Origin: RGIG4079 sp045596365
GTDB lineage: Bacteria > Bacteroidota > Bacteroidia > Bacteroidales > Muribaculaceae
Direction: 5' to 3'
DNA length: 64,000 nucleotides
Assembly (NCBI GenBank): GCA_045596365.1
Contig: JAZOCE010000019.1
Location: 121,706 to 185,705, forward strand
Part shown: positions 26,781 to 36,231 of the stretch, in pieces
How positions within the stretch are numbered: the stretch's first letter is position 1
How the letters are laid out: each line of letters starts with the position of its first letter
The notes under the pieces: model-generated
The model's database searches: none
What the model was told of the DNA's origin: nothing
What the model saw: only the letters and a program-made list of their open reading frames with translations
Translations under genes and position numbers: made by a program

Positions 26781-26854
26781 CGGTATGGACGGGACTCGAA
26801 CCCGCGACCCCCTGCGTGACAGGCAGGTATTCTAACCAGCTGAACTACCACACC
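26781..26854 (-). tRNA. tRNA-Asp (anticodon GTC)
   Basis: The minus strand starts GGTGTGGTAGTTCAGCTGG. The anticodon stem CCTGC/GCAGG encloses CTGTCAC (anticodon GTC), and the T-arm GGGTTCGAGTCC is followed by CCATACC and discriminator G, as expected for Asp. CCA is not encoded. Its promoter (TTTG-N19-TACCTTTG) is at 26896-26926. Confidence 0.94.
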
Positions 26855-26895
26855 AGTTTTTGAGGTGCATCACAGTTTGTTTCTGTTTTGCGATG

Positions 26896-26926
26896 CAAAG
26901 GTATGATGATTTTTTTTATCCTGCAA
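26896..26926 (-). promoter_or_regulatory. Promoter of tRNA-Asp
   Basis: The minus strand reads TTTG (26923-26926), 19 bases, then TACCTTTG (26896-26903): an exact consensus in spacing and sequence. Confidence 0.65.
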
Positions 26927-26993
26927 ATATTTTCCAAAAAAAATCGCAATTTTTTTATTTTCTTTGTTTTTTTGCCTCTTCGAGGTCATATTT

Positions 26994-28028
26994 TCATATT
27001 AATTCAATGCCTGCGGCCGCACATTTGGCGATTTGTTCTTCGGGCCAAATGCTTGCTTGTACTTCTCCGACATGGGCCTTTTGCAACAAGAACATACACA
27101 AGCGACTTTGTCCGATACCTCCACCTATCGATTGTGGAAGTTCTCCATTGATCAATGCTTGATGGAAACGTAATTGCGCGCGTTCTTTACAATTGCGCGC
27201 TTTGAGTTGTTGCATTAAAGATTGTGGGCTGACACGTATTCCCATTGAAGAAAGCTCAAATGGACATTCGAGAATGGGGTTCCAAAATATCATATCTCCG
27301 TTTAGTCCCACAAAACCATCGGCATTAGGAGTGATCCAATCGTCGTAGTCAGGAGCACGCCCGTCGTGAGGTTCTCCGTTAGATAATGGGTTGCCTATGC
27401 CTATTATGAATACGGCGCCAAATTTTTTTGCAGCTTCTCCTTCGCGGCTTTTGCTGTCAAGGTTAGGAAACATTTCAAACAATTGTTGGGAGTGTAGAAA
27501 TGTGATTTCATCGGGCAGTTGCGGTGTGATGTGAGGATAGCGACGGTATATCATCAATTCAGTAGCTTTGACTGCCGCATATATTTTTTTGACTGTGGAT
27601 TTCAAATAGTCAATGTTGCGATCATTGTCGGTAATTGTTTGCTCCCAGTCCCATTGGTCGACATATAAAGAGTGTAGATTGTCAAGTTCTTCACATGCGC
27701 GTATCGCGTTCATGTCGGTATATAAGCCATATCCCGGGGCAATGTCGTAGGCTCCGAGTTTGGTGCGTTTCCATTTGGCGAGCGAATGAACAACTTCAGC
27801 CCGACGATTGTCCATGCATTGAATGTTAAAAGAAACAGGGCTTTCAACGCCATTAAGGTCGTCGTTCAGACCGGTGCCTGACAGGACAAAGAGAGGGGCA
27901 GTTACACGGCGCAGGTTGAGAGCGTCGGCAAGTTTCTCTTGGAAGGTTTCTTTGATGTCTTTAATTGCTACCTCGGTGGTTTCAGGAAGTAGTTTTTGTT
28001 TGTATTTTTTAGGTATGATAAGAGCCAT
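26994..28028 (-). CDS. asnA: Aspartate--ammonia ligase (asparagine synthetase A)
   Basis: A 344-aa cytoplasmic enzyme that makes asparagine from aspartate, ammonia and ATP; it belongs to the class II aminoacyl-tRNA synthetase fold. Recognisable blocks include LRRVTAPLFV, GLNDDLNG, FNIQCMDNRRAEVVHSLAKWKR, LYVDQWDWEQ and a closing IGGGIGQSRLCMFLL (motif 3-like). Length matches AsnA. The gene is alone, divergent from the DUF2851 gene. Confidence 0.95.
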   Translation of the reverse strand: MALIIPKKYKQKLLPETTEVAIKDIKETFQEKLADALNLRRVTAPLFVLSGTGLNDDLNGVESPVSFNIQCMDNRRAEVVHSLAKWKRTKLGAYDIAPGYGLYTDMNAIRACEELDNLHSLYVDQWDWEQTITDNDRNIDYLKSTVKKIYAAVKATELMIYRRYPHITPQLPDEITFLHSQQLFEMFPNLDSKSREGEAAKKFGAVFIIGIGNPLSNGEPHDGRAPDYDDWITPNADGFVGLNGDMIFWNPILECPFELSSMGIRVSPQSLMQQLKARNCKERAQLRFHQALINGELPQSIGGGIGQSRLCMFLLQKAHVGEVQASIWPEEQIAKCAAAGIELI

Positions 28029-28059
28029 ATTTATTGCAGTTGTGTTTTGATTTGGGTTA

Positions 28060-28067
28060 CAAAGATA
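28060..28067 (-). promoter_or_regulatory. -7 box of asnA
   Basis: The minus strand reads TATCTTTG, 31 bases before the ATG at 28028. Confidence 0.5.
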
Positions 28068-28157
28068 AACATATTTCTACTATTTTCAAATTTTTTCTTG
28101 CAATTTGCTATATTTTATTTTGTGTTATTGCTGTGCGTGTTTTTAATAACTAAGATA

Positions 28158-28187
28158 TTGCGTTTTAATGAAAATTTGCTAAGTTTG
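28158..28187 (+). promoter_or_regulatory. Promoter of the DUF2851 gene
   Basis: TTG at 28158-28160, 19 bases, then TAAGTTTG at 28180-28187, 19 bases before the ATG at 28207. Confidence 0.6.
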
Positions 28188-28206
28188 CAACATAATAAGT
28201 TGTGCG

Positions 28207-29499
28207 ATGGAGAAATTAATGCAATACATATGGCAGCATCGATTGTGGTTGCAACAAGATATGCACACAGTTGATGGTCGAGTCGTGCAAGTTATAGATG
28301 CCGGACAGTTGAACACCGATGCGGGACCTGATTTTTTTAATGCCAAGATAAAGATTGATGGTGAGATGTGGGTGGGTAATGTGGAAATACATGTGCGAGC
28401 CAGCGATTGGTATCGTCATCACCACGATGCAGACAAGGTATATGATTCTGTTATATTGCATGTCGTGGAAAAAGATGATGTTCCGGTAAAGCGTAGTAAT
28501 GGAGAGGTGATTCCACAATTGCGCATGCCTTGTTCTCCTGATTTTCATCAGCGATATAATCATTTAGTGGGAAGTTCAGGCAGTGAATTACCATGTGGTA
28601 ATGAAATCTCGGCTATGCCGTCAATATATGTTGCCGACTGGCTTTCCACTCTTGCTTATGAACGTTTGTTTCGCAAAGTGGAGCATATAAAAGAGTTGTT
28701 GGATAGATATTGTGGCGATTGGGAAGAGGTGTGCTATATTGTAATGACTCGAAGTATGGGATTTGGAGTCAATAGTGATGCGTTTGAACAGTTGGCAATG
28801 AGTTTGCCTTTGCGTTTTATGGGAAAACATAGCGACTCATTGTTGAGTATTGAGGCGTTGCTGTTTGGACAATCTGGTTTATTGGACAATCTTCTGACCG
28901 ATGAGTATGTAAAAAATTTAAAGACCGAATATGAATTTCTTGCTCATAAATTTTCGTTGAGCAGGAATGAAAACATCAGATGGAAGATGGCGCGCATGCG
29001 TCCCACAAATTTTCCTCATCGTCGCATTGCGCTACTTGCCGAAATGATTTATGGTGGATATAGCATGATGTCCAAGATGGTTGCAGCGTCAACCGAAAAA
29101 GAGGCACAAGAGTTGTTTGATGTAAAATTATCGGGCTATTGGGCTCTCCATTATACATTTGGGAGCGAAGCTCCACATGAATTAAAAGCATTAAGCAAGG
29201 CTTCGATAAATATCATGCTTGTAAATGTTTATGTCCCACTGGTGTATGCCTATGGAATGATTAGAGGAGAGGAGCATTTGTGTGATAGGGCTGTGTCTAT
29301 ATTGCAGTCGTTACCTTCTGAAAATAATGTGATTATAGACTTGTTTAAACGCGCTGGTATAGATAGTAAAGATGCATTTTCGTCGCAGGCTTTGATACAG
29401 TTAAGGCGCGAATATTGTGAGAAGCATAAATGTCTGTATTGTCGGATAGGGCACCGAATGTTATCATCAAAAACGCAAAGATCCAATAAATTGGGCTGA
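28207..29499 (+). CDS. DUF2851 family protein
   Basis: A 430-aa cytoplasmic protein. The N-terminal third has the DUF2851 signature: GRVVQVIDAGQLNTDAGPDF, WVGNVEIHVRASDWYRH and HVVEKDDVPV. The C-terminus is mostly helical and ends with a possible metal site, CEKHKCLYCRIGH. The family is widespread and conserved in Bacteroidetes but has no known function. The early charged residues are reminiscent of nuclease-like folds; I do not assign that. It is monocistronic, divergent from asnA. Confidence 0.8.
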   Translation: MEKLMQYIWQHRLWLQQDMHTVDGRVVQVIDAGQLNTDAGPDFFNAKIKIDGEMWVGNVEIHVRASDWYRHHHDADKVYDSVILHVVEKDDVPVKRSNGEVIPQLRMPCSPDFHQRYNHLVGSSGSELPCGNEISAMPSIYVADWLSTLAYERLFRKVEHIKELLDRYCGDWEEVCYIVMTRSMGFGVNSDAFEQLAMSLPLRFMGKHSDSLLSIEALLFGQSGLLDNLLTDEYVKNLKTEYEFLAHKFSLSRNENIRWKMARMRPTNFPHRRIALLAEMIYGGYSMMSKMVAASTEKEAQELFDVKLSGYWALHYTFGSEAPHELKALSKASINIMLVNVYVPLVYAYGMIRGEEHLCDRAVSILQSLPSENNVIIDLFKRAGIDSKDAFSSQALIQLRREYCEKHKCLYCRIGHRMLSSKTQRSNKLG

Positions 29500-29612
29500 A
29501 TGACTTATTTTTAAGCAATGTTTTTAATAAAAAATAATTAATTAAAATACTTTTTAAATGTTACAATAATGTTATTTGGTATAACTTTACACGTTATTAA
29601 TCATAGCAATTT

Positions 29613-30785
29613 ATGAAAAGACTGAAATCTATTTTTGTATTGTTGACAATATTGTGTTGCCCGATATTGCTAAATGCAGAGAAAATCATAGTTGGTGCTG
29701 AACAAATAGATCAATATGTGCCATTGCTAAAAGGAAAAAGAATAGCAATTCTTTCTAATCACACAGGAATGATTGGAGACAAGCACACACTTGATGTGAT
29801 GCTTGAAAACGGACTTAATGTAACAACTATATTTTCTCCTGAGCATGGTTTTCGAGGAAAGGCTGATGCAGGTGAACATGTAAGCAGTTCGGTTGACAGC
29901 AAAACCGGAATACCCATTGCTTCGCTTTATGATGGAAAGAAACGCATGCCGGCTAAGGAGGTAATGGATAATATAGACATTATAGTTACCGATATTCAAG
30001 ATGTGGGTTTGCGTTTTTATACCTACTACTGCACTATGGCCGACTTGATGAATGCTGCAATTACTTATGGGAAAGAATTTATGGTTCTCGATCGTCCTAA
30101 TCCCAATGGAATGTATGTAGATGGTCCCATTCTTGATATGAAGTATGAATCGGGCGTTGGTCGATTGCCTCTAACTGTTGTTCATGGAATGACATTGGGC
30201 GAAATTGCAATGATGGCCAATGGCGAAGGATGGTTGAAAAATGGGAAACAAGTTCCGTTGACCATTATCCCATGCAAAGGTTATACTCATCAATCACGAT
30301 ATGAGTTGCCCATTGCTCCGTCGCCCAATTTACGAGATATGAAAGCGGTGTATCTCTATGCTTCGACTTGTTATTTTGAAGCAACTCCTGTGAGCTTGGG
30401 ACGTGGGACTGACAGCCCATTCAAAATCTATGGACACCCCGACATGACAGGATGTGATTTCTCATTTACACCTCGCAGTGTCGATGGCGCTAAAAATCCT
30501 CCTCAACTCAACAAGAAATGTTATGGACGTGATTTGCGTAATCTTGATGACGAAGATATAATCAAAGCGGGTATAAATCTTGAATATCTACTTGATGCAT
30601 ACCATAATTTGAAGATGCCTACAGATAAATTCTTCCGCAGTTTCTTTGAAAAGCTCATTGGCGATGGAAATATTCGCACAATGATTGAACAAGGTGCAAC
30701 TGCCGATGAAATTCGTGCAACATGGGCTGATGATGTAGAGAAATTCAAACAACAAAGAAAACCTTATCTGCTTTATGCAGAATAA
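29613..30785 (+). CDS. NamZ-type exo-beta-N-acetylmuramidase (DUF1343)
   Basis: A 390-aa exported protein; the signal peptide ends near LLNAEK. DUF1343 blocks are clear: KGKRIAILSNHTGM, TIFSPEHGFRG, VDSKTGIPIASLYDGKKRM, DIQDVGLRFYTY, DRPNPNGMYVDGPIL and ATPVSLGRGTDSPF. Bacillus NamZ (YbbC), of the same family, cuts MurNAc from non-reducing ends of peptidoglycan fragments. Here it is followed 31 bases later by a sodium:solute symporter, which suggests uptake of the released sugar. This substrate link is inferred. Confidence 0.85.
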   Translation: MKRLKSIFVLLTILCCPILLNAEKIIVGAEQIDQYVPLLKGKRIAILSNHTGMIGDKHTLDVMLENGLNVTTIFSPEHGFRGKADAGEHVSSSVDSKTGIPIASLYDGKKRMPAKEVMDNIDIIVTDIQDVGLRFYTYYCTMADLMNAAITYGKEFMVLDRPNPNGMYVDGPILDMKYESGVGRLPLTVVHGMTLGEIAMMANGEGWLKNGKQVPLTIIPCKGYTHQSRYELPIAPSPNLRDMKAVYLYASTCYFEATPVSLGRGTDSPFKIYGHPDMTGCDFSFTPRSVDGAKNPPQLNKKCYGRDLRNLDDEDIIKAGINLEYLLDAYHNLKMPTDKFFRSFFEKLIGDGNIRTMIEQGATADEIRATWADDVEKFKQQRKPYLLYAE

Positions 30786-30816
30786 ATACCAATATAACTA
30801 AATATCCTAAAGAAGC

Positions 30817-32265
30817 ATGACACCGAGTGTAGTAATTTTTACGATAATAGGTTATTTTTGCCTATTGTTTTTAATATCATTTTTTGCATCACGCAAATCT
30901 GATAATTCAACTTTCTTTACCGGCAACCGCAAGACTCCATGGGCTTTAGTGTCAATTGCAATGATTGGAGCAGCAATCTCCGGCGTAACATTTATTTCAG
31001 TCCCCGGCATGGTGGTAAATAGTGGTTACTCTTATTTGCAGATGTGCTTAGGTTTTATTGTTGGATACTTCCTTATCGCGTTTGTCCTTGTCCCTATGTT
31101 TTACAAGCGTAATTTGGTGTCTATTTATGGATATTTAGGCGAGAGATTTGGCGTATCGACCTATAAGTCGGGAGCATGGTTTTTCTTTATCTCTAAAATG
31201 CTTGGGGCATCGGTGCGATTCCTTGTTGTGTGTGTCGTGTTGCAAAAACTTGTGTGTGACCCATGGGGAATCCCATTTTATGTAAATGTTGTTGTAACAA
31301 TAGCATTGATATGGCTCTATACAATGCAAGGAGGAGTGAAAACATTGATTTGGACCGATACATTGAAAAGTTGTTGCTTGATTTTATCGGTAATCTTGTG
31401 TATATATTTCATCGCAAAAAATCTTGGTTTTTCATTTGGTGAAATGATAGGTGCGATTACTGCTGATGAATCGTCGCAAGTGTTTTTCTTTGATAATCCT
31501 AAAGAAGGGACCTATTTTTGGAAACAATTTCTCGCAGGAGTCTTTATGGTGATTGCAACAACAGGTCTTGATCAAGATATGATGCAACGTAATCTTGCGT
31601 GTAAGGACTCTAAGGAGTCTCAAAAAAATATGATTGTGAGCAGTATCATGCAATTCTTTGTTATTGCAATGTTTTTGATTTTGGGTACATTGTTGGTGAT
31701 ATATTTGAAGCAAAATGGTACTGAAATACCAAGTAAAACCGACGAAATATTTGGTCTTGTAGCATCAAATCCCGCAATGCCTATTATTGTTGGGATATTG
31801 TTTATTCTTGGCTTGATCGCTGCAGCATATTCGGCCGCCGGATCAGCATTAACATCTCTCACAACCTCATTTACTGTTGATATTCTTGACGGGCAAAAAC
31901 GATATGATGACAACAGATTGACAATTGTTAGAAAGCTTGTCCATGTGGGAATGTCGGTGCTAATGGGAATTGTGATTATAATGTTCTATTATATGAGCAA
32001 TCAAGATGCGATAAGTGCGGTATATACATTGGCATCATATACCTATGGCCCTATCCTTGGATTGTTTGTGTTTGGAATGTTCTGCAAAAAGGCAGTGAGA
32101 GATAAATTAGTTCCTGTTGTGTGTATAGCTGCACCTATATTGTCGTGGGTAATTCAATATTCGCTTGATCAAATGTGGGGATATAAGACAAGTTTTGAAC
32201 TATTGATAATTAATGCTTTGATAACGACTCTGGGAATGAGACTTCTATCAATAGGTAAATCGTAG
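30817..32265 (+). CDS. Sodium:solute symporter family transporter
   Basis: A 482-aa inner-membrane protein with about 13 helices of the SSS/SGLT type. Family segments include MIGAAISGVTFISVPG (early Na/substrate region), TMQGGVKTLIWTD and GLIAAAYSAAGSALTSLTTSF. It lies 31 bases after the NamZ-type muramidase gene and is followed by a WYL regulator. In Bacteroidales SSS proteins such as Tannerella MurT carry MurNAc, so amino-sugar import fits the neighbourhood; substrate is inferred only. Confidence 0.85.
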   Translation: MTPSVVIFTIIGYFCLLFLISFFASRKSDNSTFFTGNRKTPWALVSIAMIGAAISGVTFISVPGMVVNSGYSYLQMCLGFIVGYFLIAFVLVPMFYKRNLVSIYGYLGERFGVSTYKSGAWFFFISKMLGASVRFLVVCVVLQKLVCDPWGIPFYVNVVVTIALIWLYTMQGGVKTLIWTDTLKSCCLILSVILCIYFIAKNLGFSFGEMIGAITADESSQVFFFDNPKEGTYFWKQFLAGVFMVIATTGLDQDMMQRNLACKDSKESQKNMIVSSIMQFFVIAMFLILGTLLVIYLKQNGTEIPSKTDEIFGLVASNPAMPIIVGILFILGLIAAAYSAAGSALTSLTTSFTVDILDGQKRYDDNRLTIVRKLVHVGMSVLMGIVIIMFYYMSNQDAISAVYTLASYTYGPILGLFVFGMFCKKAVRDKLVPVVCIAAPILSWVIQYSLDQMWGYKTSFELLIINALITTLGMRLLSIGKS

Positions 32266-32325
32266 AAAAAAGAAATACCAAGTAAAACGTAATAATAATC
32301 ATAACCAAATTTTTTAATTGGCCAT

Positions 32326-33264
32326 ATGTCAAAAGATTTATTTAGCCGCTATATATGGCTGATTGATACGATAAAACGACATGGACGTATAACTCGTGAA
32401 GAGTTAAATGCCAGATGGAAACGCGCTCCGTTTTCAAATGGAGAGTCATTACCACGTCGTACTTTTTATAATTATCGTCTTGCAATAGAGGATATTTTTA
32501 GTATAAATATTGAGTGTGATTCGTCCACATTTGAATATTATATTGAAGATGTGGATGTTCACAATGAGAGTGTAACCAATTGGTTGTTAAATTCGGCGGC
32601 AATGAGTGATGTGTTGAGTGGCTCTCGAGAGGTGTCAAATCGCATATTTCTTGAAAATGTACCATCGGCACGCGAATATCTTTCAGTGGTAATAGATTCA
32701 TTAAAAGAGAATGTCGCTATCAAATTTACCTATCAGCCTTTTTCTCGCAGTAATGCTACTCCGGATATTGAACTGGAGCCTTATTTCCTTAAGATTTTCA
32801 GACAACGATGGTATATTACAGGACGCAATACCAAAGAAGATAAGATTAAGACTTATGCTCTCGATCGCATGAAAGATGTGATATTGGGACAAGAGCAGTT
32901 CAGTATCCCTGAAGACTTTGATGCTGAGTCTTATTTTAAACATTCTTTTGGTATCGTATTTTCTCAAGGAGAGGTGAAACATGTTGCGATTAAGACAAGT
33001 GCTCGTCAAGCAAAATATTTCAGAGCATTACCATTACACTCGTCTCAACAGGAGATGATACATGATGCATATTCAATATTTTATTATAAATTGCGCATTA
33101 CTCCTGATTTTGTGGAAGAGTTGTTGTCTCATGGTCCACAATTAACGGTTATAGACCCTCCGGAATTGAAGGCAATGATGGTAACAAGCCTCCAAGAGTC
33201 GCTTGCTAACTATGAAAGTGAAGCAAAAAACAATCCAACACCGCCATCAAGTGTAGTATATTAA
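32326..33264 (+). CDS. WYL domain transcriptional regulator
   Basis: A 312-aa protein. The N-terminus is a winged helix-turn-helix (ITREELNARWKR ... PRRTFYNYRLAIEDIF). A WYL domain at ~125-205 holds IKFTYQPFSRS, LEPYFLKIFRQRWYITGRN and YALDRMKDV; the C-terminal WCX extension follows. WYL proteins sense ligands, often nucleic acid or nucleotides, and act as repressors or activators. It lies 60 bases after the symporter and may regulate the NamZ-symporter pair. A shared terminator follows. Confidence 0.85.
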   Translation: MSKDLFSRYIWLIDTIKRHGRITREELNARWKRAPFSNGESLPRRTFYNYRLAIEDIFSINIECDSSTFEYYIEDVDVHNESVTNWLLNSAAMSDVLSGSREVSNRIFLENVPSAREYLSVVIDSLKENVAIKFTYQPFSRSNATPDIELEPYFLKIFRQRWYITGRNTKEDKIKTYALDRMKDVILGQEQFSIPEDFDAESYFKHSFGIVFSQGEVKHVAIKTSARQAKYFRALPLHSSQQEMIHDAYSIFYYKLRITPDFVEELLSHGPQLTVIDPPELKAMMVTSLQESLANYESEAKNNPTPPSSVVY

Positions 33265-33288
33265 AAATCCCTCATTGAGGGATTTTTT
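33263..33288. terminator. Bidirectional terminator between WYL gene and polA
   Basis: AAAAATCCCTC, loop ATT, GAGGGATTTTTT: the stem is flanked by A-run and T-run, so it can stop both converging genes. Confidence 0.9.
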
Positions 33289-33290
33289 AT

Positions 33291-36044
33291 TTAATGGGCT
33301 TCAAGCCAATTGTTTCCTATTCCGGCGGAGACGATTAAAGGTACGCGACCTTTGTAGGCATTCTCCATGTTGCGTTTTATTAGCTCCTGCATGGAATCAA
33401 GTTCTTCGGGCTTAATATTAAATACCAATTCGTCATGTACTTGCATAATCATTCGTGATTTTAGTCCTTTTTGGTCCATTTCATTGGCAATATTAATCAT
33501 TGCTATTTTGATTATGTCGGCAGCACTGCCTTGTATAGGGGCATTTATGGCATTGCGTTCGGCAAAACCTCTGACCACAGAGTTATTGGAGTTGATTCCC
33601 GGTAATATGCGTTTGCGACCTTTGATGGTTGTTACATAGCCATCTTTTTTTGCTTGTTCAATATTGTTGTCCATGTATTCTTTCACTTTAGGATAGGAAT
33701 TGAAATATCCATCAATGAGGTTTTTTGCTTCTTGTCGAGATATTCCCAAGCGTTCAGATAGCCCGAATGCCGAAATACCATAGATAATGCCAAAATTAGC
33801 TGTCTTTGCATTGCGTCGTTGATCTGATGTTACTGCATCAAGAGGCTCTTTATAGATTTTGGCTGCTGTAGCTTGATGAATATCGGCTCCTGAAAGGAAT
33901 GCGTCAATCATTTCATTATCACCACTTAAATCAGCAATGATGCGCAACTCTATTTGCGAATAATCGGCTGATAGGAAAATATCACCCGGGTCAGCAATAA
34001 ATGCTCGACGAATTTCTCTTCCATCGTCAGTACGTACAGGGATGTTTTGTAAATTTGGGTTGGTTGAGGAGATGCGTCCAGTTGCGGTAACCGTTTGATT
34101 ATAAGATGTGTGGATTTTGCCGGTCTTGGGATTGATAAGTTCCGGAAGGGCATTTATATAGGTCGTTAAAAGCTTGCGCAATCCTCTAATCTTTAAGATC
34201 AGGTCAACAAGAGGATGTGTAGCACGATGTTTTTCAAGAATTTCTTCAGTAGTGGAGTATGCTCCTGTTTTGGTGCGCTTTGCTTTAGGGTCTATTTGCA
34301 TTTTGCCAAATAGTATTTCTCCAACTTGCATAGGTGATGCGATGTTAAATTCGCATCCTGCAAGCTGAAAGGCTTCTTGCTCCATCGTGTGTAATCGTTG
34401 CGAGAGATGTTGTGATAGTTTTGCAAGTTCGTTGACGTCAATTCTCACCCCTTCCCACTCCATTTTAGCTAAAACTGTGATAAAAGGTAATTCAATTTCG
34501 TTCATCAATGGAGATATATTTTCTTTTTCAAGTTCTTGTTTTAGAACTTGGCTTAGTTGTAAGGTGATGTCGGCTATTTCACAACTGCGCATTGGAGCCT
34601 CAATGTCGTTTATCTCAACATGTTTTTTACTTGCTGAAGAATCATCGGTGTAGTCGAGTGTGCGATATCCTAAGTAAGAGAATGCCAATCCCGACAAGTT
34701 GTGCCGCATTTCGGGTTGTAATAGATAATGAGCTACTGATGTATCGTAATATGAGGCATTGAAATTTATACCCTCATTTTTGAGAATGATATAGTCGCGC
34801 TTTACATCGTGGCTTGTGATAATCAACTCTTTGCTCTCAAATAGAGGCTTAATTGCTGAAATGAATTTTGCGCGAGCGTGTTGCTCTGCTGGAATCGCGA
34901 TAAATGTTGCATTTTCAGCCTCAACAGCTAATGCCACACCCTTTAATTGGGCAGTCATGGCATCGGCTCCTGTTGCATGGATATATATCCCCACTTGAGG
35001 AGCTTTAAGCGCATTGTTTATCGTAGTTATCACCTCTTCAGTAGTTGACGCGGTGGCATATTTAGCAGTGCGTTGAGGTTGGGCTATGGGTTGAGGTTCA
35101 ACATCGGGTATGTCAAATAGAGATGGCATAGCATCAACAACAAGAGTTTCAGGCTGTTTTACCTCGTTGGTGCGATCTGATAGACGAGAAATGAACGTCT
35201 TAAATTCAAGTTCGGTATATATCTCAATTAGTTTATCTATGTTTTCCTCTTTTCGGGCTAAATCATCGATATTGATGTTAACAGGGACATCAGTTTTAAT
35301 TGTAACGAGATATTTGGAAAATCTTATCTTCTCAGCGTTTTCAATGATTTTCTTTTGTAATGAACCTGTGATTGAATCGGTATTTTCAAGCATATTTTCA
35401 ACTGAACCCCATTGAGAAATCAATTTTATAGCCGTTTTTTCTCCCACACCCGGACAGCCGGGTATATTATCACTTGCATCACCTTCAAGAGCGAGCAAGT
35501 CAATCACTTGTAATGGCGATGAAATGCCATATCGTTCACACACCTCTTTGACACCCCGTATTTCAAATCCTGCGCCTTTTAGAGCCGGTCGATACATAAA
35601 AATCTTGTCGGTTACCAATTGCCCATAATCTTTATCAGGAGTCATCATGTAGGTCGTGTAGCCCTCTTGTTCTGCACGTTTAGCAAGTGTCCCGATAACG
35701 TCATCGGCCTCATATCGAGGAATTTCTATTACCGGAATGTTGTGAGCTCTTATAATATCTTTAATATATGGAATTGCTTTTGTGATATCTTCAGGTTGAG
35801 CTTCGCGTTGAGCTTTGTATTCAGGATATTCCTCATGGCGGAATGTTCCACCCTTGGGATCGAAACACACTGCAATGTGTGATGGATTTTCTTTGTGCAA
35901 AATTTCGTCAAGAGTATTGCAAAATCCAAAAATAGCCGATGTATTAAGCCCTTTAGATGTGATGCGTGGTGCACGAAACAAAGCATAGTAAGCACGATAT
36001 ATTAATGCGTAAGCGTCTAAGAGAAAAAGTTTCTTTTCTTCCAT
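33291..36044 (-). CDS. polA: DNA polymerase I
   Basis: A 917-aa protein. Residues 1-290 are the 5'-3' exonuclease/flap endonuclease (LLDAYALIYRAYYA, YEADDVIGTLA, GDASDNIPGCPGVGEKTA). Residues ~330-520 sit where the 3'-5' exonuclease should be, and 540-917 are the polymerase: motif A DYSQIELRIIAD, motif B RRNAKTANFGIIYG, motif C MQVHDELVF. The proofreading domain looks degenerate: motif I, normally D-x-E, reads YIHATG near residue 350, and the motif III Tyr-x3-Asp reads RSCEI. It is involved in Okazaki fragment maturation and repair. No neighbour is co-transcribed. Confidence 0.95.
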   Translation of the reverse strand: MEEKKLFLLDAYALIYRAYYALFRAPRITSKGLNTSAIFGFCNTLDEILHKENPSHIAVCFDPKGGTFRHEEYPEYKAQREAQPEDITKAIPYIKDIIRAHNIPVIEIPRYEADDVIGTLAKRAEQEGYTTYMMTPDKDYGQLVTDKIFMYRPALKGAGFEIRGVKEVCERYGISSPLQVIDLLALEGDASDNIPGCPGVGEKTAIKLISQWGSVENMLENTDSITGSLQKKIIENAEKIRFSKYLVTIKTDVPVNINIDDLARKEENIDKLIEIYTELEFKTFISRLSDRTNEVKQPETLVVDAMPSLFDIPDVEPQPIAQPQRTAKYATASTTEEVITTINNALKAPQVGIYIHATGADAMTAQLKGVALAVEAENATFIAIPAEQHARAKFISAIKPLFESKELIITSHDVKRDYIILKNEGINFNASYYDTSVAHYLLQPEMRHNLSGLAFSYLGYRTLDYTDDSSASKKHVEINDIEAPMRSCEIADITLQLSQVLKQELEKENISPLMNEIELPFITVLAKMEWEGVRIDVNELAKLSQHLSQRLHTMEQEAFQLAGCEFNIASPMQVGEILFGKMQIDPKAKRTKTGAYSTTEEILEKHRATHPLVDLILKIRGLRKLLTTYINALPELINPKTGKIHTSYNQTVTATGRISSTNPNLQNIPVRTDDGREIRRAFIADPGDIFLSADYSQIELRIIADLSGDNEMIDAFLSGADIHQATAAKIYKEPLDAVTSDQRRNAKTANFGIIYGISAFGLSERLGISRQEAKNLIDGYFNSYPKVKEYMDNNIEQAKKDGYVTTIKGRKRILPGINSNNSVVRGFAERNAINAPIQGSAADIIKIAMINIANEMDQKGLKSRMIMQVHDELVFNIKPEELDSMQELIKRNMENAYKGRVPLIVSAGIGNNWLEAH

Positions 36045-36207
36045 TGTGGAAATGTTTTTATCGGTGGATTATAAATTTTCGATAAAATTAATAATAATAA
36101 GGCAGTTTTTGGTAACAAAAGATACTTTTGGCAACGAAATTATTGGCAAAAATCATATAAAAACAGCTTTTTATGTTTTTTAATCATTTTAGTATTATAA
36201 GTTTTGC

Positions 36208-36215
36208 TAATTTTG
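36208..36215 (+). promoter_or_regulatory. -7 box of the polyprenyl synthetase gene
   Basis: TAATTTTG, 16 bases before the ATG at 36232, with a T-rich stretch (TTTT at 36187-36190) near the -33 position. Confidence 0.45.
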
Positions 36216-36231
36216 CAAATTATTTGGAGAT

